Shown here: positions 33,382-42,280 of the stretch, piece by piece
How positions within the stretch are numbered: the first letter of the stretch is position 1
Layout of the letters: every line of letters begins with the position of its first letter
NCBI GenBank assembly: GCA_964551335.1
Contig: CAZKCO010000006.1
Coordinates: 62,001-126,000, forward strand
Origin: Tunicatimonas sp964551335
Lineage (GTDB): Bacteria > Bacteroidota > Bacteroidia > Cytophagales > Cyclobacteriaceae
DNA: 64,000 nucleotides
Direction of reading: 5' to 3'
Translations under genes and position numbers: made by a program
Notes under the pieces: generated by a model
What the model was told of the DNA's origin: nothing
What the model saw: only the letters and a program-made list of their open reading frames with translations
Database searches by the model: none

Positions 33382-33886
33382 CCAGGATGACGCCTTTTTA
33401 CCTTTCTTCTTTCAGGAACCGGTTTATTTAGTTCCTGATCCAGTCAACTCAACTTTAGGTGAAACGAGTGAGAGTGAACACTCCGCCAATTCATCAACAT
33501 ATACACCGTTAGGGAGTAATCACAAGCAGATTCTATTGCTGGTGGAGGAAACTGATGTGCAACACATCTCCGAGACGAACCTAAAGCTACTAGAGAAGAT
33601 CTTACAGTCGGTACAGCTTAGTCTCAACGATGTTTGTTTGGTGAACGTAGCGCAGGCGCACACTCCCGATGTAGTGAAGGGAGAAGTTGCTTTCGGCACT
33701 TATATCGCCTTCGGAATGCCGCCCGAAGCCTGGCAGTATTGCAACTTTTTTAAGAAGTATGAGGTTGATAGGGACGACAATGGACAGGCGTACCTTTGGG
33801 CTGACTCGTTGACGGAGATTGCGGAGGATGTAGAGAAGAAGAAATTGTTGTGGTCAAGTCTAAAGTCGCTATTCCTAACCGAATAG
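33374..33886 (+). CDS. Uncharacterised protein in thioesterase/NlpC-P60 operon
   Basis: 170 residues from the ATG at 33374, which overlaps the end of the thioesterase gene. An acidic, Ser-rich linker (about residues 20-55) is followed by a compact alpha/beta part: KQILLLVEETDVQHISETNL, KLLEKILQSVQLSLNDVCLV, FGTYIAFGMPPEAWQY and a Leu-rich end (LLWSSLKSLFL). Proteins of this pattern are common and unnamed in Bacteroidota; the strand-helix-strand order vaguely recalls the DNA polymerase III psi subunit, which I offer only as a possibility. No catalytic motif is apparent. Confidence 0.75.
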   Translation: MINQDDAFLPFFFQEPVYLVPDPVNSTLGETSESEHSANSSTYTPLGSNHKQILLLVEETDVQHISETNLKLLEKILQSVQLSLNDVCLVNVAQAHTPDVVKGEVAFGTYIAFGMPPEAWQYCNFFKKYEVDRDDNGQAYLWADSLTEIAEDVEKKKLLWSSLKSLFLTE

Positions 33887-33890
33887 GCCG

Positions 33891-34460
33891 ATGGCGAAGC
33901 TGCAAAGAATACTACACGCGTACTTTATTCATGATATCCGACGAGGTGAAAAGTGGTTACTTGTTTTAGGAGCTATTCTAGCGGTAGCCGCTCGCGAATC
34001 GCTAGCTCCCGAGACTCAACTAAATGCTTTCGCTTCGGAGACAACAACCGAGAAAGCTTCTTTTACCCCCGACGTCTTTACTAAAAGTGATAGTTTACTA
34101 CTCGTAGCTCATTCATTAGTAGGAGTGCCGTACCGCTACGCGGGTAAGAGCCCTCATGGTTTTGACTGCTCGGGTTTTACCCGCTACTCATTCCGCAAGG
34201 TAGGTATTCCAATTGCGGCTTCTTCCCGGGCCCAGTTTCAGCAAGGGGTAAACGTTTCATCTGCTGAGGCTGAACCGGGTGATCTGGTTTTCTTTCGGGG
34301 AGATGGTAAAGTGAGCCACGTCGGAATTGTTACGGGAGAAGAGGACGGTAAAACCTACTTCATTCACGCTTCTGCCAGCCGGGGCGTGGTTATCGATTGT
34401 TTGGAAGACGACTACTTTCGTCAGCGTCTTGCCGGTATCCGGCGCATCCTTCCTGCCTGA
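33891..34460 (+). CDS. NlpC/P60 (C40) cell-wall peptidase
   Basis: 189 residues. A hydrophobic segment at about residues 22-37 (KWLLVLGAILAVAA) is a signal anchor. The NlpC/P60 domain has all catalytic elements: FDCSGFTRYSF with Cys93, VSHVGIVTG with His143 and FIHASASRG with His159; GVPYRYAGKSPHG and AEPGDLVFFRG are standard family motifs. It should cut gamma-D-glutamyl-diamino acid bonds in peptidoglycan stem peptides in the periplasm. Four bases separate it from the upstream unknown gene. Confidence 0.92.
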   Translation: MAKLQRILHAYFIHDIRRGEKWLLVLGAILAVAARESLAPETQLNAFASETTTEKASFTPDVFTKSDSLLLVAHSLVGVPYRYAGKSPHGFDCSGFTRYSFRKVGIPIAASSRAQFQQGVNVSSAEAEPGDLVFFRGDGKVSHVGIVTGEEDGKTYFIHASASRGVVIDCLEDDYFRQRLAGIRRILPA

Positions 34461-34624
34461 GCACCCCCGCTATGATTTGTGGTAGAGTTGACTTCCTTGC
34501 AGGAGGTTTTCTTAATGAAATATGGTGTTACGAGTTTTCCTATCCGTATCTTTCTGCTAAAGAAAAAAACTAAAAAAGGGTAAATATAGCATCCCATCAA
34601 TACAGAAAACGTATACTAAACTTC

Positions 34625-34654
34625 AGGCCTGGCAATCAGGCCTCATTTTTGTTT
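34625..34654 (+). terminator. Rho-independent terminator
   Basis: AGGCCTG-GCAAT-CAGGCCT followed by CATTTTTGTTT, about 165 bases after the NlpC/P60 gene. It ends the thioesterase-NlpC operon and separates it from the metallophosphoesterase. Confidence 0.75.
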
Positions 34655-34738
34655 ATAGAGAAACGTAACTTGGTAACTTATTGATTACTAAGCTATAGCT
34701 TGTTCTCACTAATAGTAAGGAAACCTAGGATAGATAGA

Positions 34739-35710
34739 ATGCTTCAAACCACTATTGACCAGCAACAATCGGATTACAACTTTGTTAGCGGTTCAGTAGA
34801 TCTGAACTGGTACAACAATCGTCGGCGACTGGAGCGAATGCGGTTTAGTCGCTTTACTGAGCGACAACTGCAAACCAATAAGCTCTCTCGGATTGACTAT
34901 ATCTTGCCTTACTTTAACGCCGGGCTGAAAGCAACATCGCTTTATCAGCGAGGGGAGCGGAATGCGCGGGATATCGTGATCCGGGAGTACGATCTATTCT
35001 TCTCTGATTTGCCGGAGGCCTTCGAGGATTACCGCATTCTGCACTTAACTGATCTGCATCTGGACAGTTTGCCCGGTATCGAGGATACCATTTGCGACTA
35101 TCTGGACATTCTGCAATTTGATATTTCGGTGTTTACCGGTGATTACCGCTGGCACGCCCACGGTGAGTATCCCGATCAGGTGGTAGCTGCGTTGTACCGC
35201 ATTTTTGACAATGCTCAGGCTCCCGATGGTGTTTTCGCTACCCTGGGTAACCACGACACCCATCATATTGTAGACCACCTGGCCGAGATGCCCGTGCGGT
35301 TGCTCGCCAACGAACATATTACTATACAGCGTGATGGTCAGCAGATAGTATTTACTGGAACCGATGATCCTCATACTTACCATACTTTGGAAGCTACTCA
35401 GGTGTTAGCCAACTCCGGCGATGGATTTAAAGTAGCCCTAATACATTCTCCCGAACTGTACCCCGAAGCTGCTGAAGCGGGCTATCAGTTATACCTATGC
35501 GGACATACCCACGGCGGTCAGGTTTGCTTACCTACCGGCTGGCCGATTATCCGCAATCTTCAGCGAGGCAAGAGAAAAGTAAAGGGTTTCTGGAAACACC
35601 AGAATATGCTAGGTTATACCAGTAATGGTTGCGGAGTTTCCGGAGCACCAGTTCGTTTCTTCAGTCGGGGCGAGGTCACGCTCTTTACGCTCCGAAAAAA
35701 AGCTGATTGA
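34739..35710 (+). CDS. Metallophosphoesterase
   Basis: 323 residues from the ATG at 34739. The five calcineurin-like metal motifs occur in order: LHLTDLHLDS (D-x-H), FTGDYRWH (GD), LGNHDTHH (GNHD), ALIHSPELY (H) and CGHTHGGQV (GHTH). The ~95-residue N-terminal region is soluble and basic (WYNNRRRLERMRFSRF). The layout is like YkuE/YaeI-type phosphodiesterases that act on phospholipid or UDP-sugar substrates, but here there is no clear membrane anchor or Tat signal. It is monocistronic. Confidence 0.88.
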   Translation: MLQTTIDQQQSDYNFVSGSVDLNWYNNRRRLERMRFSRFTERQLQTNKLSRIDYILPYFNAGLKATSLYQRGERNARDIVIREYDLFFSDLPEAFEDYRILHLTDLHLDSLPGIEDTICDYLDILQFDISVFTGDYRWHAHGEYPDQVVAALYRIFDNAQAPDGVFATLGNHDTHHIVDHLAEMPVRLLANEHITIQRDGQQIVFTGTDDPHTYHTLEATQVLANSGDGFKVALIHSPELYPEAAEAGYQLYLCGHTHGGQVCLPTGWPIIRNLQRGKRKVKGFWKHQNMLGYTSNGCGVSGAPVRFFSRGEVTLFTLRKKAD

Positions 35711-36097
35711 TAGTTAATTAGTTAAAGGGTGTTCATGTGTTCAGGGTTTTGAGTTCAAAGTTCAGAGTTTTGAGTTTATGAATTGAGGCTAGAAAAGATA
35801 CACTGGAAAATTACAGAAATCAGAAAAGTTAGTCACTGTCGCTGCCACACTGAGTGATCAAATAACAAAACTCTGAACTCAGAACTCTGTACTTCCGACG
35901 TCGGTATTCCCACTTCCGACTACTTCCCAACTTCTCTTCTTTTCCCGAACCTCCGGGCCGGTTTTTAAGTTGGTAGTTTGTAGCTAAAAAGTTCTGCGAA
36001 GAAGCTAGCAATCCTAAGCCATTCGCACGTATATTTGGGCTTTTATTGAGCAGCATCAACCTTCACTACCGATTGTTTTTAATCACCCTTTAGTTTG
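35711..36097. repeat. Intergenic degenerate repeats in inverted pairs
   Basis: GGTTTTGAGTTCAAAGTTCA and AGAGTTTTGAGTTTATG (35745-35780) are mirrored by AAAACTCTGAACTCAGAACT (35868-35887). Next to this lies CTTCCGACGTCGGTATTCCC and ACTTCCGACTACTTCCC (35891-35929), the pyrimidine side of the GGAAGTCGG class. No gene is present. The gcvP promoter must lie in the last part. Confidence 0.7.
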
Positions 36098-39022
36098 ATG
36101 AACCTAATGTCCATGAAATTATCTGTACAATCGTACCTACCTTTTGAAAAGCGCCATAACGGGCCTGATGACCAGGAAATTGCTGCCATGCTGGAAGCAG
36201 TGGGAGTAGACTCATTAGAAGAACTTATTGCCGAGACCGTTCCGGCTTCAATTCGCTTAGAAAAACCACTGAACCTGCCTGAAGCTCAGACTGAAACTGA
36301 GTTTTTAGCGCAGTTAAAGAAGCTGGCTAGTCAGAACCAGGTTGCCCAATCGTACCTGGGTCAAGGTTACTACAATTGCTTTACTCCGGGAGTAATTCAA
36401 CGTAATATTCTGGAAAACCCCGGTTGGTACACTGCCTATACACCTTACCAGGCCGAAATTGCCCAAGGACGATTGGAGGCGCTGGTGAATTTCCAGACCA
36501 TGGTGATGGATTTGACCGGCATGGAATTGGCAAATGCCTCTTTACTGGACGAAGCCACGGCGGCCGCGGAAGCCATGAGTATGTTTTACAGCCTTCGGAA
36601 GGGAGATAAAAAGCAGGCGAATAGGTTTTTCGTTGATAAAAACACATTTCCTCAAACCCTCAATGTGCTTCGTACTCGGGCTGAACCGCTGGGCATTGAA
36701 CTACAGGTAGCCTCTTTGGACCAGCTTGACTTAACCAGTGAAGATCTATTCGGACTTCTATTGCAATACCCTGACGCCAATGGGGCGATTCACGATCATT
36801 CTTCGTTGATTCAGTCGGCTAAGAATAATGGGGTAAAAGTAGCGGTAGCATCTGACTTGTTAGCCTTAACACTACTCACCCCTCCTGGCGAGTTGGGAGC
36901 CGACTGTGTGGTAGGTACTACCCAGCGCTTCGGTATTCCCATGGGCTTTGGTGGCCCACACGCGGCCTACTTTGCTACCAAGGAGGAATTCAAGCGTCAG
37001 ATTCCGGGACGTATCATTGGCGCTTCGGTAGATACTAACGGGAATCCGGCGTTTCGGATGGCACTACAAACCCGAGAGCAGCACATCAAGCGCGACCGGG
37101 CCACTTCAAATATTTGTACCGCCCAGGTACTTTTGGCCGTGATGGCCGGCATGTACGCTGTATACCACGGCCCTCAAGGACTAAAAAATATTGCTCAGCG
37201 CACCCACGGTCTCACCAAACTACTGGAAAAAGGCTTGCAGTCGCTGGGGCTGGAACAGCATAACGCAAACTACTTTGATACGCTAAAGATAGCTGGAATC
37301 GATCCAGCTAAACTGAAGGAGAAAGCTGAAAGCCAATTAATGAACTTCCGCTATTTTACCGACGGAAGCGTAGGTGTTTCTTTGGATGAAACCACTTCCT
37401 TAGCCGATACAGAGAAGATTCTGAATCTGTTCAAAGATATGACCGGTAATGAATCTTCGATCAATCTATCGGAAGAAATGGAGAACCTTTCGCTGGACTG
37501 GCCCGAGGCTTTGGTAAGAAAGAGCGAATATCTTGAGCACCCGGTTTTCAATAGTTACCAGTCGGAGCATGAGATGCTACGGTATATCAAACAACTGGAG
37601 AACAAAGATCTTTCATTGGTGCACTCTATGATTGCGCTGGGCTCCTGCACCATGAAGTTGAATGCCACCACCGAGATGATTCCGGTTACCTGGCCCGAAT
37701 TCGGGCAGTTGCACCCCTACGCTCCGGCGGCCCAAACGAAAGGATATCAGGCTCTTTTAGAGAATCTGCGCACCTGGCTAAGCGAGATTACCGGTTTTGC
37801 CGATGTTTCATTGCAGCCTAATTCCGGAGCGCAGGGCGAGTTTGCCGGATTGATGGTCATTCGCAGTTATCATCAGGAAAGGGGCGAAGGCCACCGCGAT
37901 ATTGCGTTGATTCCTACCTCCGCCCACGGCACCAACTTTGCCTCGGCGGTAATGGCCGGCATGAAGGTAGTACTGGTGAAGTGTGATGAGCACGGAAACA
38001 TAGATATTGCCGATTTGCGAGATAAAGCCGAGAAGCATAGTGAAAATCTTTCCTCGCTAATGGTCACTTATCCCTCCACCCACGGAGTGTTTGAAGAAGA
38101 TATCCAGGAGATTTGCGGATTGATCCATCAGCACGGTGGTCAGGTGTACATGGACGGTGCTAATATGAACGCTCAGGTGGGAATTACCAGTCCGGCCAAC
38201 ATTGGCGCGGATGTCTGCCACCTGAACCTGCATAAGACGTTCTGTATCCCCCATGGGGGAGGTGGACCGGGTATGGGCCCTATTGGAGTAGCGGAGCATT
38301 TAGTGCCTCACTTACCGCAGGACCCCTCGCAGTATTCGGAAAAGTTTATCGGAGCCATTTCGGCCGCCCCGGTGGGTAGTGCCAGCATTCTGCCTATTTC
38401 CTACGCCTATATTGCGATGATGGGTGGCGAAGGATTAACCCGAGCTACAAAAATTGCTATTCTGAATACCAACTACATTAAAGCTCGGCTGGAAGGACAC
38501 TACCCGGTGCTGTATACCGGCAAGAAGGGTCGCAGCGCCCACGAGATGATTATCGACTGCCGGGAGTTTAAGAAAGCCGGTATCGAAGTTACTGATATCG
38601 CCAAGCGGTTGATGGACTACGGCTTCCACGCACCTACTGTCTCGTTTCCGGTAGCCGGAACCATGATGATTGAGCCCACCGAAAGCGAAAGCAAAGCCGA
38701 ACTGGATCGCTTCTGCGATGCGCTGATTGAAATCCGTCAGGAAATACGGGAGATTGAAAACGGGGTGGCGGATGCCCAGAGTAATGTGCTGAAGAACGCG
38801 CCCCATACAATGGCCGTAGCTACCTCGGATAGTTGGGACTTTCCCTACTCTCGTGAAAAAGCGGTGTTTCCGTTAGACTTCGTACGGGAGAAGAAGTTCT
38901 GGCCGTCGGTGAGCCGGATTGACGATGCCTACGGCGACCGCAACCTGATGTGCAGTTGTTTGCCAGTAGAGGCTTACGAGGCTGCTAAGTCCGAAGAAAG
39001 CGCGTCAGTGGGTGCGGTTTAG
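36098..39022 (+). CDS. gcvP: Glycine dehydrogenase (decarboxylating), P-protein
   Basis: 974 residues from the ATG at 36098; other in-frame ATGs at 36107 and 36113 are possible starts. It is the pyridoxal-phosphate P-protein of the glycine cleavage system, in the single-chain form with both homologous halves. The N-terminus has YLPFEKRHNGPDDQEIAAML. Mid-chain VHSMIALGSCTMKLNATTEM and FADVSLQPNSGAQGEFAGL are invariant segments, and the PLP lysine is in CHLNLHKTFCIPHGGGGPGM (about Lys713). HGTNF and SWDFPYSREKAVFPLDFV also fit. The H and T proteins are not in this window, so the system is dispersed, as is common in Bacteroidota. Confidence 0.97.
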   Translation: MNLMSMKLSVQSYLPFEKRHNGPDDQEIAAMLEAVGVDSLEELIAETVPASIRLEKPLNLPEAQTETEFLAQLKKLASQNQVAQSYLGQGYYNCFTPGVIQRNILENPGWYTAYTPYQAEIAQGRLEALVNFQTMVMDLTGMELANASLLDEATAAAEAMSMFYSLRKGDKKQANRFFVDKNTFPQTLNVLRTRAEPLGIELQVASLDQLDLTSEDLFGLLLQYPDANGAIHDHSSLIQSAKNNGVKVAVASDLLALTLLTPPGELGADCVVGTTQRFGIPMGFGGPHAAYFATKEEFKRQIPGRIIGASVDTNGNPAFRMALQTREQHIKRDRATSNICTAQVLLAVMAGMYAVYHGPQGLKNIAQRTHGLTKLLEKGLQSLGLEQHNANYFDTLKIAGIDPAKLKEKAESQLMNFRYFTDGSVGVSLDETTSLADTEKILNLFKDMTGNESSINLSEEMENLSLDWPEALVRKSEYLEHPVFNSYQSEHEMLRYIKQLENKDLSLVHSMIALGSCTMKLNATTEMIPVTWPEFGQLHPYAPAAQTKGYQALLENLRTWLSEITGFADVSLQPNSGAQGEFAGLMVIRSYHQERGEGHRDIALIPTSAHGTNFASAVMAGMKVVLVKCDEHGNIDIADLRDKAEKHSENLSSLMVTYPSTHGVFEEDIQEICGLIHQHGGQVYMDGANMNAQVGITSPANIGADVCHLNLHKTFCIPHGGGGPGMGPIGVAEHLVPHLPQDPSQYSEKFIGAISAAPVGSASILPISYAYIAMMGGEGLTRATKIAILNTNYIKARLEGHYPVLYTGKKGRSAHEMIIDCREFKKAGIEVTDIAKRLMDYGFHAPTVSFPVAGTMMIEPTESESKAELDRFCDALIEIRQEIREIENGVADAQSNVLKNAPHTMAVATSDSWDFPYSREKAVFPLDFVREKKFWPSVSRIDDAYGDRNLMCSCLPVEAYEAAKSEESASVGAV

Positions 39023-39099
39023 TTGGCATTTTTCAGGCTAATTAGCAGCCATTTCTAGTGTGCGTTTATAACGCGCACTAATTGTATTGATAGGTCCAG

Positions 39100-39660
39100 A
39101 TGAAAGAGTTTCTAAAAAAAATACATCCGGTAAATGACGATATTCTGGATCAGTACCTTTCGTACTGGACAGCTTACGAATTGCCCAAGAAAACCATTAT
39201 GACCGCTCCGGGCGAAACCGAGCGGTTTACCTACTACGTGGTGGAAGGCATTCAAAAATCTTACTATCTGAATGGGGATAAACAGCATATCATCGCTTTT
39301 GCCTACGCCCCTTCGTTCAGCGGTATTCCCGAATCATTTTTCACCCAGACTCCTTCCCGGTATTATCTGGAAACCATCACCGATAGTAAGTTTCTGCGGC
39401 TATCTTACGATAAGCATCAGCAGTTGATGCAGCAGCATCGGGAGATTGAAACCCTCTACCGAAAAGCGGTGGAATATTTTCTAGTGGGCGTCATTGAGCG
39501 GCAGCACGAATTACTCGCCTTTGATATGGAAACCCGTTTTAAAACGTTTGTGCAGCGTAGTCCGCATTTGCTCAACATGGTTTCCCAAAAAGATATCGCC
39601 TCCTACCTACGGATAGATTCTACCAACTTCAGTAAGCTTATCAACCGGGAGCATATTTAA
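39100..39660 (+). CDS. Crp/Fnr-family transcriptional regulator
   Basis: 186 residues. An N-terminal cupin-like cNMP-binding domain (about residues 10-115; ELPKKTIMTAPGETERFTYY, VVEGIQKSYYL) lacks the cAMP-contact Arg-Ser motif, as usual in the Bacteroidota branch. A long linker helix and a short C-terminal HTH follow (MVSQKDIASYLRIDSTNFSK). Probably a DNA-binding regulator with an unknown ligand. It starts 77 bases after gcvP and could be read through from it, but no functional link is evident. Confidence 0.88.
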   Translation: MKEFLKKIHPVNDDILDQYLSYWTAYELPKKTIMTAPGETERFTYYVVEGIQKSYYLNGDKQHIIAFAYAPSFSGIPESFFTQTPSRYYLETITDSKFLRLSYDKHQQLMQQHREIETLYRKAVEYFLVGVIERQHELLAFDMETRFKTFVQRSPHLLNMVSQKDIASYLRIDSTNFSKLINREHI

Positions 39661-39951
39661 GCCCTCGTCAAAAGAAACTCAGCGTATCTCCGTATTTATT
39701 CCGATAGTCGCCACTGGGGAGTCTCCCACATTCTATGAAGGAGTTCCCGGAATGAATCCGGGAAGTCGTATCCATTTAGTTCTATCCACCTGATTTAAGC
39801 TACGGATGTTTTGGCTGGTGATTTGACACTTAATACCACTTTCCGGTAAAAAAGCACATTTCGAGAGTTTTCGGATTTAGCGCTGAATTGTACAAATCAA
39901 TGCCAATGTATAGCAGCATCGACGCTGCGCAGTAAATTTCAGTGTCGATGT
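39661..39951. other. Gene-free region with hairpin
   Basis: No gene seen. TTCCCGGA-ATGAA-TCCGGGAA (39744-39764) is a perfect eight-base stem-loop 84 bases after the Crp-type gene; it lacks a T-tract, so it is not a standard terminator. Confidence 0.6.
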
Positions 39952-40091
39952 TACGCTACATCGGCACTGATCCGTTCGACACAGTGCCGATGTTGCCCTA
40001 CATTCTTACATATCAGTTCGACACACTGCTATTGTCGGCCACATTGGCATTGATCAGTTCGACACACTGCTAATGTCAGCCACATTGGCAG
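39952..40091. repeat. Degenerate 41-bp tandem repeat, about 3-4 copies
   Basis: The core ATCAGTTCGACACACTGC begins at about 40012 and again at 40053 (41 bases apart). An older copy, ATCCGTTCGACACAGTGC, starts near 39970. Each is followed by (T/A)(A)TGTC(G/A)GCC-ACATTGGCA or a variant. A further diverged unit (TCAGTGTCGATGTTACGCTA) precedes them from 39941. The repeats stand at the left edge of the AT-rich cassette-like island. Confidence 0.8.
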
Positions 40092-40262
40092 ATATTTTTC
40101 TGGACACATGCTATCATCGGGTGGTATAGCTATACTTTTTCAAAATTTGGAAAAGAAATTCGTGATTTCGTAAGTTAGCTTTAAATGCGCATGGGTAAAG
40201 TGGCTGGCACTCTGGTATAGCAGCTATATGACAAATAAACGCACCGGTACGTTTATCTAATT

Positions 40263-40272
40263 GTTGGCAAAC
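40263..40272 (+). other. Cassette boundary motif, right end
   Basis: GTTGGCAAAC, followed by ATTAAAA, 16 bases before the first gene of the island. The identical motif (GTTGGCAAACATTAAAA) precedes the second gene. A near-palindrome AACGCACCGGTACGTT lies just upstream (about 40239-40254). The matching left arm GTTTGCCAAC was not found upstream, so this first site is incomplete or diverged. Confidence 0.7.
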
Positions 40273-40288
40273 ATTAAAATAATCTTTT

Positions 40289-40726
40289 ATGAAATACATT
40301 TATGCAGTACTAGCAATTCTGATTTTTTCATGTAATTCTAATGAAGAAGTTACCGAATTAGAACAAAATGATTTTGAAAAAATGGCCCAGGATTGGAATA
40401 CTAAATATGTGCAGGGAAGCAAAAACTTAGAAGAGATATTATCTGGTTTAGATGAAAACATTGATATGTGGGAAAACGGTAAGGTATGGACTTATCAGGA
40501 AGTGGAAAAGTTCGGCTCGCACTTGCCAATGAAAAATGTTATTGAAACCTATAACGACCAAAAGCTTTTGAAAAAATCATTGGGCTATGATTATGTTAGT
40601 TTAAAATATATTTCAACAATGTCTGGTGATACTATGCGTGAAACCTCTTCACGATTATGGAAACTAAAGGACGGTGATTGGAAAATTGTCCGCATGAATA
40701 ATTTAATAAAAAAAGAAGTCGAATAA
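40289..40726 (+). CDS. Small lipoprotein with NTF2/SnoaL-like fold (cassette gene 1)
   Basis: 145 residues. Lipoprotein signal MKYIYAVLAILIFSC with the lipidated Cys at residue 15. The mature part (helix WNTKYVQGSKNLEEILSGLD, middle helix and strands, final RLWKLKDGDWKIVRMNNLI) has the order and ending of SnoaL/DUF4440-type NTF2-like domains. The function is unknown; such domains bind small hydrophobic ligands or act as enzymes. Base composition is AT-richer than the surrounding core genes. It is bracketed by GTTGGCAAAC 16 bases upstream and GTTTGCCAAC five bases downstream, and has no obvious promoter of its own. Confidence 0.8.
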   Translation: MKYIYAVLAILIFSCNSNEEVTELEQNDFEKMAQDWNTKYVQGSKNLEEILSGLDENIDMWENGKVWTYQEVEKFGSHLPMKNVIETYNDQKLLKKSLGYDYVSLKYISTMSGDTMRETSSRLWKLKDGDWKIVRMNNLIKKEVE

Positions 40727-40730
40727 ATCA

Positions 40731-40900
40731 CGTTTGCCAACATATGCTATGAATGAATGGGGTTTCGGTGGTCAGGATACTGTAGTGGGGATTGCAATGT
40801 CTGCCACAAGTTTTTAATTTAAATCAAGGCGTGGCTATGTGCGAGACGAGAGATTGGTGCTTTCTAATCCCCACTCATCATAGTTAAGCGTTGGCAAACA
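40731..40900. other. Long imperfect inverted repeat between two small genes (attC-like)
   Basis: CGTTTGCCAAC (40731-40741) and GTTGGCAAAC (40890-40899) are inverted ends. Inside them GCTATGAATGAATGGGGTT (from 40745) pairs imperfectly with AATCCCCACTCATCATAG (40866-40883), so the whole ~170 bases can fold into one long hairpin with bulges. This is the general architecture of integron attC sites, but the terminal triplets AAC/GTT are the only part of the canonical RYYYAAC/GTTRRRY cores that fits exactly. Confidence 0.7.
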
Positions 40901-40907
40901 TTAAAAA

Positions 40908-41543
40908 ATGACGAATTCTAAATTGACAAATGAGAATCATATCGGAGGATTATTCTTAATTCTAGGTTCGCTCGTTCTTTTGATTACCATTTATTTTGAA
41001 TATAGTGTTGGTTGGATTTGTACTTCTAGAACTGACAAAGAAACGAATGAATTTATCTTAAGCAACTGGGAAAACTTAGAGCTTATTTGGACCTGGCAAA
41101 TGCTCAGTCACTTTATCTTCATAACGGGTTATTTTCTATTATTAAAGAAGGCTAACATCATAATGCGAATAATATGGTCAAATCTTGTAGTGTGTAGTCT
41201 TATGATGTTAGTTGCTTTTGGACTTACTCTTGGAACTTATTATCCGGCCCTAGAGACTTATAATAGTGAACCAAAAATATTTGAAACGATTAGGGGTGGA
41301 ATTGGATATCTGTATCAGTTTGGGCGATTTGGATTTTTATTATTTGCTGTTACCTTTTTAATAGAAACACTGAATAAGAATGGTAAAATCCACAAAGTAT
41401 TCGGACTTACGCTACTAGCATTTATTATCCTTATTATTATTATCGGTTTTACATTGGGTATTTCAATAAAGATAATAGGTGCAACATTTTTTCTTTTACC
41501 ATTAGTAATTGGATATTTCTATTTGAAGAATGTCGACAAATGA
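40908..41543 (+). CDS. Small polytopic membrane protein (cassette gene 2)
   Basis: 211 residues with about six hydrophobic segments (GGLFLILGSLVLLITIYFE, WQMLSHFIFITGYFLLL, IIWSNLVVCSLMMLVAFGLT, FGFLLFAVTFLIETL, VFGLTLLAFIILIIIIGFTL and ATFFLLPLVIGYFYL). I recognise no family; the fold looks like DUF4386-type small membrane proteins. AT-rich. The ATG is eight bases after GTTGGCAAAC, and the stop is seven bases before the next CGTTTGCCAAC. This tight bracketing is the same as for the preceding gene. Confidence 0.75.
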   Translation: MTNSKLTNENHIGGLFLILGSLVLLITIYFEYSVGWICTSRTDKETNEFILSNWENLELIWTWQMLSHFIFITGYFLLLKKANIIMRIIWSNLVVCSLMMLVAFGLTLGTYYPALETYNSEPKIFETIRGGIGYLYQFGRFGFLLFAVTFLIETLNKNGKIHKVFGLTLLAFIILIIIIGFTLGISIKIIGATFFLLPLVIGYFYLKNVDK

Positions 41544-41550
41544 ATGAAAA

Positions 41551-41581
41551 CGTTTGCCAACAATGGCTATAATCCATTGTG
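41551..41581. other. Cassette boundary motif, left end, with inner hairpin
   Basis: CGTTTGCCAAC is directly followed by CAATGG-CTATAAT-CCATTG (sharing the C), a six-base stem. No GTTGGCAAAC partner was found before the DUF305 gene at 41717, so the right half has been lost or has diverged. Confidence 0.6.
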
Positions 41582-41716
41582 GTTTTGTGCCACACCAAAG
41601 TAAAAGAATAAATCAAAGACTGATTTCTAAGCGGAATAATCCTGCGGATGATTCCACAACGAAATTATACCGAAACCGTAGCTGCAAGCTGAAAACTCTG
41701 ATTTAAAATTAATACA

Positions 41717-42280
41717 ATGGAAGACAAACAGAATAATAAAAAGAAATACGGAAAATTTTTTGCTATGATTGCGACTTCGATGGTTGCAATGTTTATACTT
41801 ATGTATACTCATTCTTATCAAGTTCTCGACCACTTTTGGTTTAGTGAAACTCGTCTGTTCATGACTATAATAATGGGTGGCTCGATGATAATTATCATGC
41901 TTGCATATATGCTTAATATGTACAAAAGCAGGACGACCAACATTGCAATATTTGGACTTGGAGCCATAATGATAATTGGAGCCATTTGGTTGGTAAGAAG
42001 TCAAGTAACTGTGACTGATACCGATTATATGGAAGGGATGATTCCACATCATTCAATTGCAATATTGACCAGCGAAAGAGCAAAAATCAAAGATATAAGA
42101 GTTCGGAAACTTGCGGACGAAATTATCAAAGCTCAACGCAAAGAAATCATGGAAATGGAATGGTTAATAAAGGATATAAAAGAGAATGGAGTTGTAGAAA
42201 CAGAAGTTGAAAAGGAAAATAGACCTGTTCCAAAATTTGAAGGTAAATTAAATAAGGAGACCAAGAATATTGAGGACTGA
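41717..42280 (+). CDS. DUF305 membrane protein
   Basis: 187 residues. Three hydrophobic helices (FFAMIATSMVAMFILMYTHS, LFMTIIMGGSMIIIMLAYML, IAIFGLGAIMIIGAIWLV) precede a DUF305 core with the signature YMEGMIPHHSIAILTSE and the second helix KLADEIIKAQRKEIMEME. DUF305 is a ferritin-like helical unit with His and Met residues, often near copper-resistance genes; Bacteroidota versions with N-terminal helices are common on mobile DNA. Here no copper genes are adjacent. It is the third AT-rich gene of the island and lies in the same direction as the others. Confidence 0.85.
   Translation: MEDKQNNKKKYGKFFAMIATSMVAMFILMYTHSYQVLDHFWFSETRLFMTIIMGGSMIIIMLAYMLNMYKSRTTNIAIFGLGAIMIIGAIWLVRSQVTVTDTDYMEGMIPHHSIAILTSERAKIKDIRVRKLADEIIKAQRKEIMEMEWLIKDIKENGVVETEVEKENRPVPKFEGKLNKETKNIED

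Noticed and set aside
36095..36097. TTG start for gcvP
   Set aside because: An ATG follows immediately at 36098, and further ATGs at 36107 and 36113 are also better candidates.
39744..39764. Perfect hairpin TTCCCGGA/TCCGGGAA as a terminator for the Crp-like gene
   Set aside because: No T-tract follows on either strand; it is recorded only as a hairpin.
39952..40091. CRISPR array
   Set aside because: Unit length is 41-42 with no constant repeat/variable spacer division, copies are degenerate, and no cas genes are nearby.
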